Below are positions 6,138-9,886 of a DNA stretch of 9,886 bases, piece after piece. Origin of the DNA: Clostridia bacterium (GTDB lineage Bacteria; Bacillota_A; Clostridia; Oscillospirales; CAG-272); the NCBI GenBank assembly GCA_017454075.1, contig JAFTDQ010000079.1, positions 1 to 9,886 on the forward strand. Direction: 5' to 3'. Numbering within the stretch: the first letter of the stretch is position 1; each line of letters opens with the position of its first letter. A program made the position numbers and the translations under genes. The notes beneath the pieces were generated by a model, which was not told the origin of the DNA, made no database searches, and was given only the letters and a program-made list of their open reading frames with translations.

Positions 6138-6995
6138 ATGCCCTACAAAGTTCCAGACATTTTTGTCAGCCAGGACAACACCGATCCCTATCTCAGCTTT
6201 GTCCAGGCGGGCAGCGAACAGTGCGCCCCCTCGTACTGCTACGGACCTGCCGTCCGTGATTTCTATCTCATTCACTTCATTTCGTCCGGCTCCGGAGAAT
6301 ATCAGATCGGTGAAATGACCTATCGCGTCGACGCCGGCGAGGCGTTTATAGTATATCCCGGAGAGCCCGTCACCTACAAGGCCGACAAGAGATATCCCTG
6401 GGCGTACAGCTTTATCGGTCTCCGCGGCTCAATGGTCGAGTCTCTCATCGAGCGTACCGCGTTCGCCGGACACAAATACGTCGTCAGAGTACGCAATCCC
6501 GAGATCTTCGACGTTATCAACGAGATCGCCAACGAGATAAACGCAAACGCCGACATGCCAAACAAGGACCTTTACGCGCTTGAGCGCGCGATCCGCGTCA
6601 TGCGCGTTCTCATCGACGAGTCGGGCGACTCTCAGAAGGAAGTCCACGTCCTCAACGCCTACGTTTCAAAGGCGATCGGTTATATCCAGGAGCATTACGC
6701 CGAGGATATGAACATCGGATCGGTTGCAGAGTCTCTCAATATCAACCGCTCATATTTCTTCCGTCTGTTCAAGGATGAGACCGGACTTGCCCCGATACAG
6801 TATCTCAGCAGATACCGCGTTATGATGGCACGCAAGCTTCTCATCGAGACGGAGACCCCCGTTTCCGAGATAGCCGGTCTCTGCGGCTTCACGACCGCCT
6901 CGGCCTTCTACCGTATGTTCAATATCGAGTACGGAACGTCACCGAGCAAATACCGCAAGCTTTACAGAAAGCACACAAAGGGCCTTCCGGGCTGA
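6138..6995 (+). CDS. AraC-family transcriptional regulator with N-terminal cupin-type sensor domain
   Basis: The ATG at 6138 is preferred because AAAGGA (6124-6129) lies 8 bases upstream; the in-frame ATG at 6129 overlaps that site. The 285-residue product matches the usual AraC/XylS length. Residues about 35-100 form the cupin-like ligand-binding half (FYLIHFISSGSGEYQIG, then AGEAFIVYPGEPVTYKAD). Residues about 175-280 form the DNA-binding half with two helix-turn-helix units: IGSVAESLNINRSYFFRLFK (193-212) and VSEIAGLCGFTTASAFYRMF (242-261). The ending GTSPSKYRKLYR is family-typical. Such regulators often respond to sugars and activate an adjacent divergent operon. Given the shared intergenic region, its likely targets are the surface-protein cluster on the minus strand and its own gene. 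The ligand is unknown. A strong terminator follows. Confidence 0.93.
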   Translation: MPYKVPDIFVSQDNTDPYLSFVQAGSEQCAPSYCYGPAVRDFYLIHFISSGSGEYQIGEMTYRVDAGEAFIVYPGEPVTYKADKRYPWAYSFIGLRGSMVESLIERTAFAGHKYVVRVRNPEIFDVINEIANEINANADMPNKDLYALERAIRVMRVLIDESGDSQKEVHVLNAYVSKAIGYIQEHYAEDMNIGSVAESLNINRSYFFRLFKDETGLAPIQYLSRYRVMMARKLLIETETPVSEIAGLCGFTTASAFYRMFNIEYGTSPSKYRKLYRKHTKGLPG

Positions 6996-7010
6996 TATTT
7001 TAAAAAAATG

Positions 7011-7042
7011 CGCGCTTTTCCGCCCGGAAAAGCGCGTTTTTT
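7011..7042 (+). terminator. Intrinsic terminator after the AraC-family gene
   Basis: CGCGCTTTTCC (7011-7021) and GGAAAAGCGCG (7026-7036) form a perfect 11-pair stem with a GCCC loop, followed by six T (7037-7042). An A-run at 7002-7008 would give a U tract on the opposite strand too, so it may act in both directions, although no minus-strand gene ends here. Confidence 0.93.
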
Positions 7043-7054
7043 ATTCCCGGGCAC

Positions 7055-7083
7055 TTGCTTTTTATCGGGAAATATGATAAACT
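7055..7083 (+). promoter_or_regulatory. Probable promoter of the acyltransferase gene
   Basis: TTGCTT (7055-7060) and TAAACT (7078-7083) are separated by 17 bases, with TG at the extended -10 position. It follows directly after the upstream terminator, which leaves little other space for a promoter. The -10 is weak. The stretch resembles the AraC-gene promoter (TTGCTTTT, TCGG, an A-rich spacer, ATGATA). Confidence 0.45.
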
Positions 7084-7112
7084 TTCCGGGATCAGACAGG
7101 GAGGGCCAGGAA

Positions 7113-8456
7113 ATGAAAAAAGAAAAACCGGCGCCAAAGACAAAACCGACTCTTCAGGAAAAGCTCGCGGCGAGAAAATACCGCTCCCCGGGGAAGGCCG
7201 TCACCTGGACGTATCACCTTCTCGGCACGACGGCGCTCCTGCCGAAATACGCTCCTCATTTCACTTATGACGACGAGCTTCCGGAAAAAGGCCCCTTCAT
7301 CCTCGTCTGGAATCACCTTTCCCGGGTCGATCATCTGTTCACTATGAAGGCGCTCTATCCCCTGAGCTACAATATGGTGGCGGGATACAACGAGTTTTTC
7401 CGCAGCCACCTTCAGACGGTGTTCAGACTCAACCGGATACTTCCGAAAAAAATATACGAACAGGACATCCCGGGTATCAAGGCGATGAATTCGATCCTCC
7501 GCAAGGGCGGCGTCGTCACCTTCTCGCCCGAGGGTATGAGCTCCATTTACGGGACGAATCAGCCGGTCGTCCCCGGCTCGGGGAGGTTTATTCAGTTCTT
7601 CCGTGTCCCTGTCTACTGCCTTGAACTGAGAGGACAGTACCTCACGACGACGAAGCATTATCTCGAGGAGAGAAAGGGCCGCACCGAGGCGCGTCTCTAC
7701 AAGCTCTTTTCCCCGGAAGATCTCGAGAGGATGACCCCCGACGAGATAGACCTTAAACTGAACGAGGCCTTCCGCCACGACGAGTTTGAGTGGACGAGGC
7801 AAAGGCACATAAAATGGAACATGCACGGGCGGAGCTGCGAACACCTCGACGAGCTCTGCTACCGCTGTCCGCGCTGCGGCTCCGAGCTTTCAATGACAGC
7901 CGAAAAAGACCGCATATTCTGCCGTGAATGCGGCAACGGCGCGGTCCTTAACGATTACTATGAATTCGAACCCTTCGACGGCGACTGCGTCATTCCCGTT
8001 TCATCGTCAAAATGGGTGGAAGAGGAAAGGATCGACGTCATTCATAAAATCAGGGAAGATCCCGGTTATTCGTTTACCGAGAAAGTCTCGCTCGGATATC
8101 TTCCCCCGTACAGCTACGTGAAACACAAGAAAAACAGCGTCCCGTGCGGCGGCGGAGAGATCACCTTCGATCACTCGGGGATACATTTCCGAGGCACCCG
8201 TCACGGGGAGCCGTGGGAATTCGATCTCGGATGGAAGACCGTCTTCTCGCTCGTCATCACGACGACGACGGCGCAGTTCGCGCTTTACGTGAACGGAGAG
8301 TTTTACGAGTTCATTCCCGAGCGCCGCTCGGTCGGCAAGATGCTCCTTATAACCGAGGAGATGCACCGCCTGCACTATAACGTCTGGAAAAACTTCCCGT
8401 GGAACGACCGGATGTACGAGGGTCTTCCGCTCGGCGTCGACGCCGAAAACAAATAA
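7113..8456 (+). CDS. PlsC-type acyltransferase with zinc ribbon and beta-rich C-terminal domain
   Basis: The ATG at 7113 is chosen over an in-frame ATG at 7008 because AGGGAGG (7098-7104) lies 8 bases upstream and the earlier one falls inside the terminator. The 447-residue product is about twice the usual PlsC length. Residues about 30-200 carry the acyltransferase hallmarks: NHLSRVD (67-73), the catalytic H-x4-D with H68 and D73, and FSPEG (137-141), the glycerol-phosphate-binding block. Residues 252-273 form a four-cysteine zinc ribbon (C252-x2-C255, C270-x2-C273), with C249 nearby. Residues about 340-425 are beta-rich ending in a helix, reminiscent of PH/GRAM-like folds. Family knowledge suggests transfer of an acyl chain to lysophosphatidate or a related lipid at the inner membrane face; the true acceptor is not evident. 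There is no clear membrane helix. It has its own promoter and terminator, so it is monocistronic. Confidence 0.87.
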   Translation: MKKEKPAPKTKPTLQEKLAARKYRSPGKAVTWTYHLLGTTALLPKYAPHFTYDDELPEKGPFILVWNHLSRVDHLFTMKALYPLSYNMVAGYNEFFRSHLQTVFRLNRILPKKIYEQDIPGIKAMNSILRKGGVVTFSPEGMSSIYGTNQPVVPGSGRFIQFFRVPVYCLELRGQYLTTTKHYLEERKGRTEARLYKLFSPEDLERMTPDEIDLKLNEAFRHDEFEWTRQRHIKWNMHGRSCEHLDELCYRCPRCGSELSMTAEKDRIFCRECGNGAVLNDYYEFEPFDGDCVIPVSSSKWVEEERIDVIHKIREDPGYSFTEKVSLGYLPPYSYVKHKKNSVPCGGGEITFDHSGIHFRGTRHGEPWEFDLGWKTVFSLVITTTTAQFALYVNGEFYEFIPERRSVGKMLLITEEMHRLHYNVWKNFPWNDRMYEGLPLGVDAENK

Positions 8457-8463
8457 AATCAAA

Positions 8464-8488
8464 GGCACGCCGCCGGCGCGCCTTTTTT
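8464..8488. terminator. Shared terminator between convergent genes
   Basis: GGCACGCC (8464-8471) and GGCGCGCC (8475-8482) pair with one A-C mismatch around a GCC loop. AAA before the stem and TTTTTT after it (8483-8488) complete the terminator. It serves the acyltransferase gene on the plus strand. It lies just past the stop of the minus-strand PLP enzyme gene, where the exit tract is TTTGATTTT, so it probably stops both transcripts. Confidence 0.87.
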
Positions 8489-8496
8489 GAGCGTTT

Positions 8497-9531
8497 TCAT
8501 ATACTGCAAAGCACCCGGTCGAGCCCCTCGAGATCCCGGTCGGTCGTCGACCAGCTCGTCGCGAACCTCACGACCGTGTGCCGGCAGTCGTATTTTTCCC
8601 AGAAATCAAAGGCGATCTCTTTCCCGAGCTTTTCCATGAAGGAGTCCTCGAGTATCGCAAACTGCTGATTCGTCGGAGAGTCCACGAAAAGCCGGATGCC
8701 GTGAGAAACAAGGATCTCCCTGACCCGCTCGGCGGCGTCGATCCCGTGCTTCCCTATCCTCATGTAAAGACCGTCCGTGAAAAGGGCGTCGAACTGAACG
8801 CCGAGCAGGCGTCCTTTCGCGAGAAGCGCGCCGCGCTTCTTGACTGACGTCATAAAATGCGGCGGAGTATTACCGCGCGTGAAAACGACGGCCTCCCCGC
8901 AGAGGGCGCCGACCTTCGTCCCGCCGATATAGAACACGTCGCAGAGCGAGGCGACGTCGCGGAGCGTAAGATCCGCCCGTCTGCTCATCAGACCATAGCC
9001 GAGACGCGCGCCGTCGAGGAAAAGCGGTGTGCCGTATCCGCGGCAGATCCCGGATATTTCCGTCAGCTCGGCTTTTGAGTAAAGCGTCCCGTATTCCGTG
9101 GGATGGGAAATATAGACCATCCCCGGGAAGGTCACGTGTTCGTGATTCGGATCGGCGAAAAACGCCGAGAGATATTCTTTAAGCTCGCCGGGATCGATCT
9201 TCCCTTCGTGTCCCGGGATCGTGAGCACCTCGTGACCGGTGTACTCTATCGCACCGGCCTCATGGGCGCTTATATGTCCCGTTTCGGCGGCGACGACCCC
9301 CTCGTAGTCGCGCAGCATCGTCGAAATGACGACCGCGTTCGTCTGCGTGCCGCCGGCGATAAACTCGACTCCGGCGTCGGGAAGCCCGACGGCTTCCCTG
9401 ATTTTTGTTTTTGCGCTCTCCGTGAAACGGTCGGAACCGTAACCCGGCTGCGGCTCGAGGTTGGTCTCGACAAGCCTTCTCAGCACCTCGGGATGCGCTC
9501 CGGCAACGTAATCGCTGACAAATGAGATCAT
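8497..9531 (-). CDS. ltaE: Low-specificity L-threonine aldolase family PLP enzyme
   Basis: The 344-residue product has the length and layout of fold-type I threonine aldolases, which cleave L-threonine or allo-threonine to glycine and acetaldehyde in the cytoplasm. Visible hallmarks are an N-terminal SDY element, PGYGSD (29-34), GGTQTN (60-65) for cofactor phosphate binding, ETGHIS (83-88) with H86 as the residue stacking on the cofactor, FLDGARLGYG (171-180) with D173 and R176, and GGTKVG (203-208) with K206 as the Schiff-base lysine. No key residue is missing. The ATG lies 6 bases after the stop of the upstream gene and has no good Shine-Dalgarno, so translation is probably coupled. Some family members act on other beta-hydroxy amino acids, so exact substrate choice is open. 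Confidence 0.88.
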   Translation of the reverse strand: MISFVSDYVAGAHPEVLRRLVETNLEPQPGYGSDRFTESAKTKIREAVGLPDAGVEFIAGGTQTNAVVISTMLRDYEGVVAAETGHISAHEAGAIEYTGHEVLTIPGHEGKIDPGELKEYLSAFFADPNHEHVTFPGMVYISHPTEYGTLYSKAELTEISGICRGYGTPLFLDGARLGYGLMSRRADLTLRDVASLCDVFYIGGTKVGALCGEAVVFTRGNTPPHFMTSVKKRGALLAKGRLLGVQFDALFTDGLYMRIGKHGIDAAERVREILVSHGIRLFVDSPTNQQFAILEDSFMEKLGKEIAFDFWEKYDCRHTVVRFATSWSTTDRDLEGLDRVLCSI

Positions 9532-9537
9532 TTCGGA

Positions 9538-9886
9538 TCAGTAGAGTTTCGCGCCGGCCGGGATGTGGGGATCGACCGTCAGAAGATGAAGTTTTTCTTC
9601 CTCGCCCTCATGGTGAACGGCACTGATCAGCATGCCGCAGGACTCTAGTCCCATCATGGGGCGGGGAGGCAGATTGAGAATGGCTATGCACGTCTTTCCT
9701 ACGAGCTGTTCCGGCTCGTAGAACGCGTGGATTCCGCTTAAAATCGTGCGTTCCGTGCCCGTTCCGTCGTCGAGCGTGAACTTCAAAAGCTTCTTGGATT
9801 TCGGCACGGCTTCGCAGGCGAGGACCTTTACGGCTCTGAAATCCGACTTCTGGAAAGTCTCAAAATCCACGTAATCAGCGAACAGC
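9538..9886 (-). CDS. EMAP/CsaA-type tRNA-binding domain protein (MetRS C-terminal-like), start not certain
   Basis: The visible 115 residues end at a TGA (9540-9538) and form one OB-fold tRNA-binding domain of the type found as CsaA, as stand-alone MetRS beta-like proteins, or as the C-terminus of methionyl-tRNA synthetase. Hallmarks are FQKSDFRAVKVLACEAVPKS, LKFTLDDG, ILSGI, LVGKTCIAILNLPPRPMMG, ESCGMLISA and the ending IPAGAKLY. It probably binds the tRNA elbow or anticodon side without specificity of its own. A GTG at 9870 could start it, but no Shine-Dalgarno is visible there and the frame stays open (LFADY before it) to the window edge. The gene may therefore be longer, either a stand-alone protein with a few more residues or the tail of a synthetase. 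It is followed after 6 bases by the threonine-aldolase-family gene. Confidence 0.8.
   Translation of the reverse strand, partial: LFADYVDFETFQKSDFRAVKVLACEAVPKSKKLLKFTLDDGTGTERTILSGIHAFYEPEQLVGKTCIAILNLPPRPMMGLESCGMLISAVHHEGEEEKLHLLTVDPHIPAGAKLY

Noticed and set aside
7008..7112. 35-residue N-terminal extension of the acyltransferase
   Set aside because: Its ATG falls within the upstream terminator and lacks a ribosome binding site, while the ATG at 7113 has AGGGAGG at good spacing.
7092..7844. Minus-strand 250-residue open frame
   Set aside because: It is antisense to the acyltransferase, whose plus frame holds the NHLSRVD and FSPEG motifs. No family signature is visible in the minus frame.

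Overview
The window looks like a chromosomal segment from a moderately GC-rich member of the Clostridia (Bacillota), probably an uncultured gut or rumen lineage. The evidence is strong AGGAGG-type ribosome binding sites, sigma-A-like promoters, U-tailed hairpin terminators, and the gene types present: an AraC regulator with a cupin sensor, exported modular surface proteins, and a single-chain acyltransferase with a zinc ribbon. Species-level assignment is not possible from the sequence alone. No rRNA, tRNA, CRISPR array or insertion sequence was seen.

Left part (1-5987, all on the minus strand) is an exported-protein cluster, read from right to left. A near-consensus promoter (5959-5987) is followed at once by a long GC-rich leader hairpin (5886-5950). 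Next come a 500-residue membrane-anchored protein made of two near-duplicate domains, a 632-residue secreted protein with two more divergent copies of the same domain plus a different C-terminal domain, and a 65-residue protein whose ribosome binding site overlaps the preceding stop codon. After a 157-base spacer full of inverted repeats comes a large exported protein (673 residues visible, running off the left edge) whose middle looks like a glycoside-hydrolase-type barrel. I do not recognise the repeated domain. Its four copies in two adjacent genes, next to a possible glycan-active enzyme, are the most interesting feature of the window. The best working model, which is inference, is a surface carbohydrate-binding or capture system.

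Middle (5988-6995): an AraC-family regulator is transcribed divergently from the surface-protein cluster. The shared intergenic region holds both promoters and a direct repeat of TCCTAT at a 20-base period, the geometry expected for AraC-type half-sites. This regulator is therefore the natural candidate to control the cluster in response to a small ligand, perhaps a sugar.

Right part (7037-9886) is housekeeping-like and probably unrelated in function. It holds a PlsC-type acyltransferase fused to a four-cysteine zinc ribbon and a beta-rich C-terminal region. Converging on it across a shared terminator are a threonine-aldolase-family PLP enzyme and, 6 bases upstream of that, an EMAP/CsaA-type tRNA-binding domain that reaches the right edge and may be incomplete.
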